Shown here piece by piece: positions 8,610 through 16,835 of a stretch of 40,285 nucleotides of DNA; position 1 is the first letter of the stretch; every line of letters begins with the position of its first letter. Position numbers and translations under genes: made by a program. The stretch is from positions 1 through 40,285 of the forward strand of contig JBAYOV010000035.1 of NCBI GenBank assembly GCA_041678045.1, read 5' to 3'. The notes beneath the pieces are model-generated. The model saw only the letters and a program-made list of their open reading frames with translations, had not been told where the DNA came from and did no database searches. Source of the DNA: UBA2357 sp041678045. GTDB taxonomy: Bacteria; Pseudomonadota; Gammaproteobacteria; Burkholderiales; Rhodocyclaceae.

Positions 8610-9403
8610 AGCCCCGCCCCGCTGCCCCGGCCGGACACCTTCTGGACGACGCCCTGCATCCCTTCGGTCTGACGGTACTGGGGTGCGCCCGGGTAACGGC
8701 GGACGAACGCCCCGCCGACTACCCGGGTCAGGACGCCACCCCCTGGGTGATCCTGATCGGCCAGGCCGGCTCATCCATCTGGCCGGCCTTCAGCCGCAGC
8801 CGCGAATACACTGAAGCGATAGGTGCCGGACATTCGGCAGACGCCCATCTGCAGGCCGGACCGCTCGACCGCTGGAGCGCCCGGGTTGCCGGACCGATTG
8901 CCCGGGCGTTCGATGCACACGCCTTGTTCCCCTTTACCGGTCCGCCCTTCCACCCATTCCAGCGCTGGGCGCTGCGGGCCGGCGCAGTACAGGCTTCACC
9001 GCTTGGCCTGCTGCTGCACGAACGCTACGGCAGCTGGTTTGCCTATCGCTTCGCGCTGCTGTGCGAACACCTGCCGGCAGGATGCCGGAGCAGCGCCGCC
9101 GCCCCCTCCATGGCCCTGCATGCAGGCTGCCAGCATTGTCATGAACAACCTTGCCTGAGCGCATGCCCGGTCGACGCAATCACCCCGGAGGGACCGAAAC
9201 CGCTGGCCTGTGCCTCGCACCTGCACACCCCGGCAGGCCAGTACTGCCTGCAACAGGGTTGCCAGGCCCGGCTGGCCTGTCCGGTGGGTCAGCCGTATCG
9301 TTACCAGCCCGAGCACCGACGCTTTCACATGCAGGCACAGGCCCACGCACTGCCTGTTGCTGCATTGCAACAAAACAATTCCGCTCCCGCTTCTTGCGCG
9401 TAG
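8606..9403 (+). CDS. QueG-like 4Fe-4S protein of unknown function
   Basis: A 265-residue protein. Its centre (about 110-160) includes RAGAVQASPLGLLL and YGSWF, resembling the AGLGWIGKNTLL...GSW region of epoxyqueuosine reductase QueG. It then has a cluster motif C-x2-C-x4-C-x3-CP (CQHCHEQPCLSACP) and a second, incomplete cysteine set (CLQQGCQARLACP). It is much shorter than QueG (about 350-380 residues), and the N-terminal cobalamin-binding part is reduced or diverged, so queuosine synthesis should not be assumed. The start codon overlaps the ntrX stop, so it is co-translated with the two-component system. A redox or electron-transfer role is inference. Confidence 0.75.
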   Translation: MKPRPAAPAGHLLDDALHPFGLTVLGCARVTADERPADYPGQDATPWVILIGQAGSSIWPAFSRSREYTEAIGAGHSADAHLQAGPLDRWSARVAGPIARAFDAHALFPFTGPPFHPFQRWALRAGAVQASPLGLLLHERYGSWFAYRFALLCEHLPAGCRSSAAAPSMALHAGCQHCHEQPCLSACPVDAITPEGPKPLACASHLHTPAGQYCLQQGCQARLACPVGQPYRYQPEHRRFHMQAQAHALPVAALQQNNSAPASCA

Positions 9404-9438
9404 AATGGGCGCGATCTCAATGAGCGGATGCACACACG

Positions 9439-10842
9439 GTGAAAATCATCATTCTCGGGGCCGGTCAGGTTGGCGCATCGGTCGCTGAAAACCTGTCGTC
9501 CGAGGCCAACGACATCACCCTGGTCGACACCAACCCTGAGCAGCTCGAAATCCTGCGCGACCGTCTGGAAGTGCGCACCGTGTGCGGCAATGCCGCCTCC
9601 CCCCGTATCCTGGCCGAGGCGGGGGCCGAGGATGCCGACCTGCTCATCGCGGTCACCCAGTCCGACCAGACCAACCTGTGTGCCTGCAAGGTGGCGCGCA
9701 AGCTGTACAACCTGCCCACCCGGATTGCACGCCTGCGCTCGGGCGACTTCGTGGATTTTCCCGAACTGCTCGACGAGAACAACTTTGCGGTCGATTTCTC
9801 GATCTGCCCCGAGCAGATCGTCACCGACCACATCAAGCGCCTGATATCTTTCCCAGAAGCGCTGCAGGTGCTGGACTTCGCGTCAGGCTCGGTCAGCCTG
9901 ATCGCGGTACGCGCCTTCGAGGGCGGTCCGCTGGTCGGGCACCCGCTGAAGGCGCTGCGCTACCACATGCCCAATGTCGAAGCCCGCATTGCCGCCATCT
10001 ACCGGGCAGGCGAGGCGATCATCCCGAAGGGTGACACCAAGATATTTCCCGGCGACGAGGTGTTCTGCCTTGCCGCCACCGTGAACATCCGCCAGATGAT
10101 GGGCGAGCTGCGCCGCTCCGACCGGCCGATGCGCCGCATCATGATCGCCGGCGGCGGCAACATTGGCGCCCGACTGGCCCGCTCCATCGAGGACGACTAC
10201 AACGTGAAGGTGCTTGAAACCAACAAGCGCCGGGCCGACATGCTGGCCACCGAGCTGAACCGCGCACTGGTACTCAGGGGCGATGCCACCGACGAGAAGC
10301 TGCTGGAGAACGAAGGCATCGACGAGACGGACCTGTTCGTCGCGCTGACCAACGACGACGAAGACAACATCATGTCCGCCTCGCTCGCCAAGCGCATGGG
10401 CGCCCGCCGCACACTGGCCCTCATCAACCGTCGTTCTTATGTCGATCTGGTGCAGGGGGGGCCGATCGACATCGCCATCTCGCCCGCGCAGACCTCCATC
10501 GGTTCGCTGCTCGCACATGTTCGACGCGGTGACGTGGTGGCGGTGCACAGCCTGCGCCGGGGTGCGGCCGAAGCGCTGGAGATCATCGCCCACGGCAGCG
10601 AGAAGGACTCCAAGGTGGTGGGCCGCAGGATCGACCAGATCAGCCTGCCGCGCGGCGCCACGATTGCCGCCGTGGTGCGCGAGGAACGACGCCCGGACGG
10701 ACGGCTGATGCGCAACCAGGTGCTGATGCCCCACCACGATACGGTGATCGAGTCGGGGGACCATGTGGTGGTGTTCTGCACCCACAAACGCCTGGTGAAA
10801 CAGGTCGAGAAACTGTTCCAGGTCGGTTTCGGCTTCATCTGA
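9439..10842 (+). CDS. trkA: Trk potassium uptake regulatory subunit TrkA
   Basis: A 467-residue cytoplasmic gating subunit that binds NAD(H) or nucleotides and controls the TrkH channel. Two RCK (TrkA-N/TrkA-C) repeats are visible. The first begins with the Rossmann motif IILGAGQVGASVA at residue 3, the second with MIAGGGNIGARLA near 234. The start is GTG at 9439; no strong ribosome site is present, and a possible -10 box TAGAAT lies at 9401-9406 over the preceding stop codon. trkH follows after 2 bases. Confidence 0.95.
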   Translation: MKIIILGAGQVGASVAENLSSEANDITLVDTNPEQLEILRDRLEVRTVCGNAASPRILAEAGAEDADLLIAVTQSDQTNLCACKVARKLYNLPTRIARLRSGDFVDFPELLDENNFAVDFSICPEQIVTDHIKRLISFPEALQVLDFASGSVSLIAVRAFEGGPLVGHPLKALRYHMPNVEARIAAIYRAGEAIIPKGDTKIFPGDEVFCLAATVNIRQMMGELRRSDRPMRRIMIAGGGNIGARLARSIEDDYNVKVLETNKRRADMLATELNRALVLRGDATDEKLLENEGIDETDLFVALTNDDEDNIMSASLAKRMGARRTLALINRRSYVDLVQGGPIDIAISPAQTSIGSLLAHVRRGDVVAVHSLRRGAAEALEIIAHGSEKDSKVVGRRIDQISLPRGATIAAVVREERRPDGRLMRNQVLMPHHDTVIESGDHVVVFCTHKRLVKQVEKLFQVGFGFI

Positions 10843-10844
10843 AC

Positions 10845-12302
10845 ATGCGCAGCTATTTTCCGGTTCTCAACTCGCTGGGCCTGATCGTCATGATCTTCGG
10901 CCTGCTCATGGCCTTTCCGCTGGGCGTGTCGCTGTACCTCAACGACGGGGCCGATCTGGCCTACGACCGCGCCATCCTCATCACCTTCCTGGCCGGTTTC
11001 GTCCTGTGGGTGCTGACCCGGGGCAAGCGGCGCGACCTGCGCCCCAGCGACGGCTTCCTGCTGGTGGCCCTCACCTGGATCGTGACGCCGGTGTTCGGCG
11101 CCCTGCCCCTGCTCGGACACCTGCCCGAACTGAGCTTCACGCATGCTTACTTCGAGGCGGTTTCCGGCCTCACCGCCACCGGTGCCACCGTGCTGAGCGG
11201 CATCGACGACCTGCCGATCTCGATCAACCTGTGGCGCACCTTCATGCACTGGATCGGCGGCATGGGCGTGATCGTGCTGGTGGTGGCCATCCTGCCGCTG
11301 CTCGGCATCGGGGGACGGCAGCTGTTCAAGGCCGAGGTACCCACACCGATGAAGGAGTCCAGCCTCACCCCACGCATTGCCGAAACGGCCAAGGGCCTGT
11401 GGCTGACCTACCTGATCCTCACCGTGGCCTGTGGCATCAGCCTGTGGCTGGCCGGCATGAACGGCTGGGACGCGCTGATCCACGCTTTCACGGTGGCCGG
11501 ACTGGGAGGCTTCTCGAGCAAGGACGACTCCCTCGGCTACTTCAACTCGGTGCCGATCGAAGCCGTCACCATCGTCTTCGCCCTGCTGGCCGGCCTGAAC
11601 TACGCCACGCACTATCTGGCCCTGATGCAACGTAGCCCCAAGTCGTATTTCCGCGATCCCGAGATTCCGTTCTATTTTGGCGTGCTGGTGCTCAGCGTGC
11701 TCATGCTCACCCTGTATCTGGCAAACGCCCACGCCCACAGCGACCTGTGGATGACCGTGCGCTATGTGAGCTTTCATGTGGTGTCGATTTCCACCTCGCT
11801 CGGTCTGGCCACCTACGACTACACCCTGTGGCCGATGTTCGCGCAGGTGTGGATCCTGTTCCTCGGCAGCTTCATCGCCTGCTCCGGCTCCACCGGCGGC
11901 GGCATCAAGATGATGCGCGCCATCATCCTGTACAAGCAGGTGTATCGCGAGATCGTGCGCTCGCTGCACCCCAATGCGGTCCATCCGGTGCGTCTGGGCG
12001 GGCAGAAGGTGTCCGAAGGCATCCTGCACGCCGTGCTGGGTTTCAGCTTCATGTACATGGTGAGCATCGTGTCGCTGACCCTGCTGATGTCGGCCACCGG
12101 AGTGGACCTGATCACCGCCTTCTCGGCTGTGGTGGCCTGCCTCAACAACACCGGCCCGGGCCTGGGCGCGGTGGGTCCGGCGAGCAACTATGCCTCGATG
12201 ACCGGCGTGCAATCGTGGCTGCTGTCATTCACGATGATTCTCGGACGGCTCGAAATCTTCACCCTGCTGGTGGTGCTCACCCCAGTGTTCTGGCGGCGCT
12301 GA
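10845..12302 (+). CDS. trkH: Trk potassium transporter membrane subunit TrkH
   Basis: A 485-residue inner-membrane potassium channel subunit with many hydrophobic segments. The four pore loops typical of the TrkH/KtrB family can be seen: SGLTATGATVLSG, AGLGGFSSKDDS, CSGSTGGGIKMMR and NNTGPGLGAVGP, each supplying the selectivity-filter glycine. It is translated right after trkA (2-base gap), forming the complete Trk module in one operon. A hairpin (CCCCGA at 12333-12338 with TCGGGG at 12343-12348) lies just downstream and could weakly end the transcript. Confidence 0.96.
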   Translation: MRSYFPVLNSLGLIVMIFGLLMAFPLGVSLYLNDGADLAYDRAILITFLAGFVLWVLTRGKRRDLRPSDGFLLVALTWIVTPVFGALPLLGHLPELSFTHAYFEAVSGLTATGATVLSGIDDLPISINLWRTFMHWIGGMGVIVLVVAILPLLGIGGRQLFKAEVPTPMKESSLTPRIAETAKGLWLTYLILTVACGISLWLAGMNGWDALIHAFTVAGLGGFSSKDDSLGYFNSVPIEAVTIVFALLAGLNYATHYLALMQRSPKSYFRDPEIPFYFGVLVLSVLMLTLYLANAHAHSDLWMTVRYVSFHVVSISTSLGLATYDYTLWPMFAQVWILFLGSFIACSGSTGGGIKMMRAIILYKQVYREIVRSLHPNAVHPVRLGGQKVSEGILHAVLGFSFMYMVSIVSLTLLMSATGVDLITAFSAVVACLNNTGPGLGAVGPASNYASMTGVQSWLLSFTMILGRLEIFTLLVVLTPVFWRR

Positions 12303-12347
12303 CCCCCTCTTCGGCCGCGCATGCCTGCCCGCCCCGACAGATCGGGG

Positions 12348-12376
12348 TCGGCAGCATCGCCGAAAAGCGGGATAAT
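12348..12376 (+). promoter_or_regulatory. Candidate sigma-70 promoter of hemE
   Basis: TCGGCA (12348-12353) and GATAAT (12371-12376) are separated by 17 bases, each matching the consensus at four or more positions. Transcription would begin near 12383, about 30 bases before the hemE GTG. The -35 box overlaps the edge of the hairpin after trkH. Confidence 0.5.
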
Positions 12377-12412
12377 CCCGGGTTGGCCCAGAACACAACA
12401 AAGGACGTATCC

Positions 12413-13489
12413 GTGAGCCGTCTTCGCAACGACACCTTCCTGCGCGCCCTGCTGCGCGAACCGACCGACTACACGCCGATGTGGCTGATGCGCCAGGCGG
12501 GCCGTTACCTGCCTGAATACCGCGAAACCCGGCGCCGTGCGGGCAGCTTCCTCGACCTGTGCAAGAACGCCGATCTGGCCTGCGAGGTGACCCTGCAGCC
12601 ACTCGCCCGCTACAACCTCGACGCCGCCATCCTGTTCTCGGACATCCTCACCGTGCCCGACGCGATGGGCCTGGGCCTGTACTTCGCCGAAGGCGAAGGC
12701 CCGCGCTTCGAGCGTCCGCTGAAGGATGAATGGGAAATCCGCAACCTGTCGGCCCCCGATCCGCATGCCGAACTGCAATACGTGATGGATGCCGTCTCCA
12801 CGATCCGGCGTGCGCTCGATGGCAGCGTGCCGCTGATCGGCTTTTCCGGCAGCCCGTGGACGCTGGCCTGCTACATGGTGGAGGGCGGCTCCTCGTCCGA
12901 CTACCGCAAGATCAAGACCCTGGCCTACAGCCGGCCGGAGTTGCTGCACCATATCCTCTCCGTCACCGCCGACGCCGTCACCGCCTATCTCAACGCGCAG
13001 ATCGAGTCCGGCGCCCAGGCCGTGATGGTGTTCGACTCGTGGGGTGGCGTGCTGTCGGAGTCTGCCTATCACAACTTCTCCCTGCCCTACATGCAGCGGG
13101 TGGTGGAAGGGCTGATCCGGGAACGCGAAGGCGAGCGGGTACCGAGCATCGTCTTCACCAAGGGGGGCGGGCTGTGGCTGGAGAGCATCGCCAACATCGG
13201 TGCGGACGCCGTCGGCCTGGACTGGACCATGGACATCGGGCGCGCCCGCCAGCAGGTTGGCGACCGGGTTGCCCTGCAGGGCAACCTCGACCCCTCGGTG
13301 CTGTTCGGCACCCCCGAGACCATCGCCAGTGAAGCCCGCCGCGTGCTCGACGCCTACGGCCCCCATGCCGGCCATGTGTTCAACCTGGGCCACGGCATTT
13401 CCCAGTTCACCCCGCCCGAGGCCGTATCCGTGCTGGTCGATACGGTGCATCAGCACAGCCGCGCACTGCGCGCCGGCAACGCGGGCTGA
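12413..13489 (+). CDS. hemE: Uroporphyrinogen decarboxylase HemE
   Basis: A 358-residue enzyme of haem and sirohaem-branch tetrapyrrole synthesis, decarboxylating four acetate side chains of uroporphyrinogen III to give coproporphyrinogen III in the cytoplasm. Family motifs are clear: PMWLMRQAGRYLPEYR near residue 22, ILFSDILTVPDAMG near 75 (with the catalytic aspartate), GFSGSPWTLACYM near 143, VFDSWGG near 204 and FNLGHGI near the C-terminus. The start is GTG at 12413 with AAGGAC about 8 bases upstream. It appears to be a single-gene unit with its own promoter and a strong terminator. Confidence 0.97.
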   Translation: MSRLRNDTFLRALLREPTDYTPMWLMRQAGRYLPEYRETRRRAGSFLDLCKNADLACEVTLQPLARYNLDAAILFSDILTVPDAMGLGLYFAEGEGPRFERPLKDEWEIRNLSAPDPHAELQYVMDAVSTIRRALDGSVPLIGFSGSPWTLACYMVEGGSSSDYRKIKTLAYSRPELLHHILSVTADAVTAYLNAQIESGAQAVMVFDSWGGVLSESAYHNFSLPYMQRVVEGLIREREGERVPSIVFTKGGGLWLESIANIGADAVGLDWTMDIGRARQQVGDRVALQGNLDPSVLFGTPETIASEARRVLDAYGPHAGHVFNLGHGISQFTPPEAVSVLVDTVHQHSRALRAGNAG

Positions 13490-13494
13490 ATGGT

Positions 13495-13524
13495 CACCGC
13501 CCGTAGTACGGGCGGTGTTTTTAT
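13495..13524 (+). terminator. Rho-independent terminator of hemE
   Basis: The arms CACCGCCCGTA (13495-13505) and TACGGGCGGTG (13507-13517) are perfectly complementary, leaving a tight loop, and are followed directly by TTTTTATT. It begins 6 bases after the hemE stop codon. Confidence 0.93.
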
Positions 13525-13672
13525 TGACCCGGCCCTTGAGCATGCCGTTTCCGTTCGCCCTGAGCTTGTCGAAGGGCACTGCCGGGACGGGGCTTCGACA
13601 GCGCCTGTCCTGAGCTCGACGAAGGCTCCAGCCCGAACGGTCGGCAGCGGCGTCAAGGGCCGGGTCAATAAA
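13520..13672. repeat. Foldback (MITE/REP-like) intergenic repeat, copy 2, intact
   Basis: TTATTGACCCGGCCCTTGA (13521-13539) is perfectly inverted as TCAAGGGCCGGGTCAATAA (13653-13671), about 153 bp end to end. The interior also folds back: GTTCGCCCTGAGCTTGTCGAAGG on the left corresponds imperfectly to CCTGAGCTCGACGAAGG and CGAACGG on the right. It has no coding capacity. The left end directly abuts the T-run of the hemE terminator. The left half is nearly identical to the copy at 2798. Confidence 0.85.
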
Positions 13673-13786
13673 TAAAAGGCTTGACTTATGCACACACCGG
13701 CGTTTCGCCCCGAAAGCCAGAGCAGGTTTCGGGCCAGGCACTTAATGCCAATGTCAAGCCTTTGTTTTTTATTTGTTTTTTTGCTG
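13673..13786 (+). other. Structured AT-rich stretch, large stem-loop followed by T-rich tract
   Basis: AAAGGCTTGAC (13675-13685) is perfectly inverted as GTCAAGCCTTT (13753-13763). It encloses a smaller hairpin with arms CCCGAAA and TTTCGGG, and is followed by GTTTTTTATTTGTTTTTTT. It could be a second terminator, the end of a small RNA, or an easily melted region. No promoter for a small RNA was found. Confidence 0.5.
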
Positions 13787-13817
13787 CCTATTGTTGAGGC
13801 AGAGTAAGCGGAAGGCT

Positions 13818-13846
13818 TGTTTCACAACTGTTTCAGCCTGTTTCAC
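13818..13846 (+). repeat. Three helically phased TGTTTCA repeats (parS half-site-like)
   Basis: TGTTTCAC (13818), TGTTTCAG (13829) and TGTTTCAC (13839) are spaced 11 and 10 bases apart, so they lie on one face of the helix. TGTTTCAC is exactly half of the parS palindrome found at 3045 and 3113. They precede the DnaA boxes at 13864. Confidence 0.6.
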
Positions 13847-13863
13847 CCACTCTGCCCACAAAC

Positions 13864-13886
13864 TTATCCACAGATTTTGTGGACAA
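13864..13886. promoter_or_regulatory. Two inverted DnaA boxes upstream of priA
   Basis: TTATCCACA (13864-13872) is a perfect consensus DnaA box. TGTGGACAA (13878-13886) is the complement of TTGTCCACA, a near-consensus box in opposite orientation, 5 bases away. Together with the T-rich tract and phased repeats just upstream, this is origin-like, or an operator by which DnaA controls priA. Confidence 0.7.
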
Positions 13887-13932
13887 GTGCATCCAGCCCA
13901 GGTCCGCCGCCACCCACGCCCCGCCATTCCCG

Positions 13933-16107
13933 ATGCGCATCGTCCGAGTCGCCCTGCCCATCCCACTGCCGCGCCTGTTCGATTACCTCGCGGCCGATGC
14001 CACCGAGCATGACATCGGGCGCTGCGTGCGGGTGCCCTTCGGCAAGGGCGACAAGAGTGGCGTGATCGTGGCATTGCCCGACAGCAGTGACATCGAACCC
14101 GCCCGGTTGAAGAACGTCCTGCACATCCAGCGGGACGTGCCACCGCTGCCCGCCGACTGGCTGGACCTGGCGGGGTTTGCTGCCCGCTACTACCACGCCC
14201 CGCTGGGCGAGGTGATCGCCCTGGCCCTGCCCCCCGGGCTGCGCCGCGCCGACGCGGTCAGCGGCGACGACATCGACCCCCTGCTCGACCTCAGCCCTGA
14301 CGGGGTACAGGCGCTTGCCGCCCCCGTGCGCGACAACAAGGCGCTGCGCTTGCTGCGCGCCAGCCAGCAGCATGGCCTGCCCGCCCGGCGCAGCCAGCTG
14401 CGCAGCCTGCCCGACGGTGCCGGCTGTGGCGATGCACTGCGCCGTGGCTGGCTGCAGGTGGTGAGTCCATCCTCCGCAATCAGCCACACCGGCCCACGCC
14501 CGGAGGCCACCGAGGCGCAGCGCAGCGCGCTGGACAACGTGCTCACCGCCCCGGACGGTTTCGCCTGCTGGCTGTTGCAGGGCGTGACCGGCAGTGGCAA
14601 GACGGAGGTGTATCTGCGCCTGGCCGAGGCCTGGCTGGCACGTGGCCGGCAGGTGCTGATGCTGGTGCCCGAAATTGCCCTCACCCCCCAGCTCGAACAA
14701 CGGGTGGCCGCGCGCTTCCCGGCCGCCCAGGTGGTGAGTCTGCACTCAGGGCTGGCCGAAGGGGCGCGCTCGCGTGGTTTCGTGCAGGCCCTGTGCGGAC
14801 AGGCCGACATCGTGCTTGGTACCCGCCTGGCGGTGTTCACACCGTTGCCGCGCCTTGGCCTGATACTGGTGGACGAAGAGCACGATGCCTCCTACAAGCA
14901 ACAGGAGGGCGTGCGCTACTCGGCGCGCGACCTGGCCGTATGGCGCGCACGCCAGCGCAACGTGCCCCTGCTGCTCGGTTCGGCCACCCCATCGCTGGAG
15001 AGCTGGCTCAACGCCCGGGAAGGACGCTACCGCAGCCTGCGCCTGGACAGCCGCGCGGTGTCGGCCAGCCTGCCCACGGTGCACTGCATCGACACCCGGC
15101 GGCAGAAGCTCAGCGAAGGTCTCAGTCCGCAGCTCCTGGCCGCGCTCAAGACGCGCCTCGAACGCCAGGAGCAGAGCCTGGTGTTTCTCAATCGCCGGGG
15201 TTATGCACCGGTGCTGTCCTGCCCATCCTGCGGCTGGGTCAGTCACTGTCCGCACTGCTCGGCGAATCTGGTGGTGCATCTGGCCGATCGACGCATGCGC
15301 TGCCACCACTGCGGATGCGACCAGGCCATCGCGCCCGCCTGCCCGGTATGCGGCGATCAGGACATCAAGCCGTTCGGGCGCGGTACGCAACGGGTGGAAG
15401 CCTTTCTGACCGAGCACTTTCCGCAGGCCCGGGTGTTGCGGCTGGACCGCGATGCCGCCCGCACGCGCAGCCAGTGGGAGGCCCTGCTGGCTTCGATTGC
15501 ACGCGGCGAGGCAGACATTCTGGTGGGCACGCAAATGATGGCGAAGGGGCACGACTTCCCGCAGCTCACCCTGGTGGGGGTGATCGGGGCGGATGCCTCG
15601 CTGCACGCCGCCGACTTTCGCGCCCCGGAGCGGCTCTTCCAGCAGCTCATGCAGGTGGGGGGCCGGGCCGGGCGGGCACACCTGCCCGGGCAGGTGCTGA
15701 TCCAGACCGAGCATCCCGAGCATCCGCTGTACCGTCACCTTGCCACCCATGACTTCGACGGCTTTGCCCGGCGCGAGCTGGATGACCGGCGCGGAGCCGG
15801 CTTTCCGCCCTTCACCCATCAGGCGATGTTGCGCGCCGATGCCCCCCTGCTCGACGATGCCTTGCACTTCCTGCAGCATGCCCAGCGCCTGGCCAGCGGG
15901 ATCGCACCGCCGGAGCTGGCCCTGTATGACGCAGTGCCGATGCGCATGACCCGCCTGGCCCGCCGCGAACGCGCCCAGCTCCTGGTCGAGGCCGGCAGCC
16001 GGGCGGTGCTGCAGCGCTTTCTCGGCGAGTGGATCACGATGCTGCGCGCGCAACGCACGGCCCGCCAGCTGCGCTGGCAAATCGACGTCGATCCACTGGA
16101 AATCTGA
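13933..16107 (+). CDS. priA: Primosomal replication restart helicase PriA
   Basis: A 724-residue 3'-5' helicase that reloads the replisome at stalled forks. The N-terminal 3'-DNA-binding domain begins VRVALPIPLPRLFDYL. Walker A GVTGSGKT is at 217-224 and the Walker B DEEH at 314-317. A zinc-binding insertion with paired cysteines (CPSCGW, CPHC, CHHCGC, CPVCGD) starts near residue 430. Later helicase motifs include GTQMMAKGHDF and QVGGRAGRA. The ATG at 13933 is preferred because the protein then begins at the family's usual N-terminus; a GTG at 13879 inside the DnaA-box region would add 18 residues of poor character. No clear ribosome site is seen for either. Confidence 0.96.
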   Translation: MRIVRVALPIPLPRLFDYLAADATEHDIGRCVRVPFGKGDKSGVIVALPDSSDIEPARLKNVLHIQRDVPPLPADWLDLAGFAARYYHAPLGEVIALALPPGLRRADAVSGDDIDPLLDLSPDGVQALAAPVRDNKALRLLRASQQHGLPARRSQLRSLPDGAGCGDALRRGWLQVVSPSSAISHTGPRPEATEAQRSALDNVLTAPDGFACWLLQGVTGSGKTEVYLRLAEAWLARGRQVLMLVPEIALTPQLEQRVAARFPAAQVVSLHSGLAEGARSRGFVQALCGQADIVLGTRLAVFTPLPRLGLILVDEEHDASYKQQEGVRYSARDLAVWRARQRNVPLLLGSATPSLESWLNAREGRYRSLRLDSRAVSASLPTVHCIDTRRQKLSEGLSPQLLAALKTRLERQEQSLVFLNRRGYAPVLSCPSCGWVSHCPHCSANLVVHLADRRMRCHHCGCDQAIAPACPVCGDQDIKPFGRGTQRVEAFLTEHFPQARVLRLDRDAARTRSQWEALLASIARGEADILVGTQMMAKGHDFPQLTLVGVIGADASLHAADFRAPERLFQQLMQVGGRAGRAHLPGQVLIQTEHPEHPLYRHLATHDFDGFARRELDDRRGAGFPPFTHQAMLRADAPLLDDALHFLQHAQRLASGIAPPELALYDAVPMRMTRLARRERAQLLVEAGSRAVLQRFLGEWITMLRAQRTARQLRWQIDVDPLEI

Positions 16108-16112
16108 CGCGC

Positions 16113-16150
16113 CGGGGCTGAACCAACCCGGCGGAGCCGGTTCAGCCCCG
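16113..16150. terminator. Bidirectional hairpin between convergent priA and MOSC genes
   Basis: CGGGGCTGAACC (16113-16124) is perfectly complementary to GGTTCAGCCCCG (16139-16150), with a 14-base loop. It lies between two convergent stop codons and overlaps the last codons of the MOSC gene. There is no T-run, so termination would be weak or factor-dependent. Confidence 0.5.
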
Positions 16151-16801
16151 ACGGGCCAGCCAGTCTGCCCGTTCCGCGCAGCGCGCCGCCTTGTCGGCAG
16201 CCAGCCCCACTGCCGCCGCAATACGCCGCAGGGTTGCCGGCTCGGGGCGATGCGCAGTGACACTCTGCCAGTACTCGGCCAGCGGCAGCCACGGGTTCGG
16301 CCGTTCAAGCAGCATCAACTCATCGCCCGCCTGCAGCTCGCCCCCTTCCAGCACCCGGTAATACCAGCCGGTAATGCCCTCGTCGGCCACGAACACCGAG
16401 GCCCGCGACACGTCCAGACGGTGACTGATCTTCCAGCAAGGCTGCCGGGGCTGACTCACCTGGATGAGACAGTCGCCCAGCCGATACACGTCGCCAATGC
16501 ACACCGAGTGCTCGTTCATGCCCCGGGTGGAGAGGTTCTCGCCCAGCACGCCCGGTGCCAGCCGGCCCTCCAGTTCGGGCCAGTGCGCACTGAGTCGCGC
16601 ATAGTGCTCGGCCGGGTAGTGGTGCAGGGCTTTTTCCGGACCGCCGTGATAGCGCGGATCGCCCTGACGATCCCCCTCCAGCCCGGTCGGGGTCAGGCGC
16701 ACGCGGCCCGACACCGCCGTCTTGAAGATACCGCTCAACTGACCTTCCGGCGGCAAGGGGCGGAGGTTGCCCACAAACACCGCATCGACGAGAACCGTCA
16801 T
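16142..16801 (-). CDS. MOSC domain protein, YiiM-like
   Basis: A 219-residue protein with a MOSC (molybdenum cofactor sulfurase C-terminal) fold. It shows GLEGDRQGDPRYHGGPEKAL at 40-59 and the conserved cysteine C122 in RQPCWKISHRL, which ligates molybdopterin-type cofactor in the family. This architecture matches E. coli YiiM, which detoxifies N-hydroxylated bases such as 6-N-hydroxylaminopurine. A C-terminal three-alpha-type helical segment begins near 175. The start at 16801 has GAGAGGGG a few bases upstream. It follows the carbonic anhydrase gene by 34 bases on the same strand and is probably co-transcribed. Confidence 0.85.
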   Translation of the reverse strand: MTVLVDAVFVGNLRPLPPEGQLSGIFKTAVSGRVRLTPTGLEGDRQGDPRYHGGPEKALHHYPAEHYARLSAHWPELEGRLAPGVLGENLSTRGMNEHSVCIGDVYRLGDCLIQVSQPRQPCWKISHRLDVSRASVFVADEGITGWYYRVLEGGELQAGDELMLLERPNPWLPLAEYWQSVTAHRPEPATLRRIAAAVGLAADKAARCAERADWLARRG

Positions 16802-16835
16802 CGTCCCCTCTCCTGAATCCGGCCGGGCCACAGCC

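Noticed and set aside
12188..13741. Reverse-strand open frame of 517 codons opposite hemE
   Set aside because: Antisense shadow of hemE extended through the foldback repeat, with peptide FDKLRANG typical of translated repeats.
14793..15752. Forward alternative frame of 319 codons inside priA
   Set aside because: Arginine-, alanine- and proline-rich out-of-frame product of a high-GC gene; priA is clear in its own frame.
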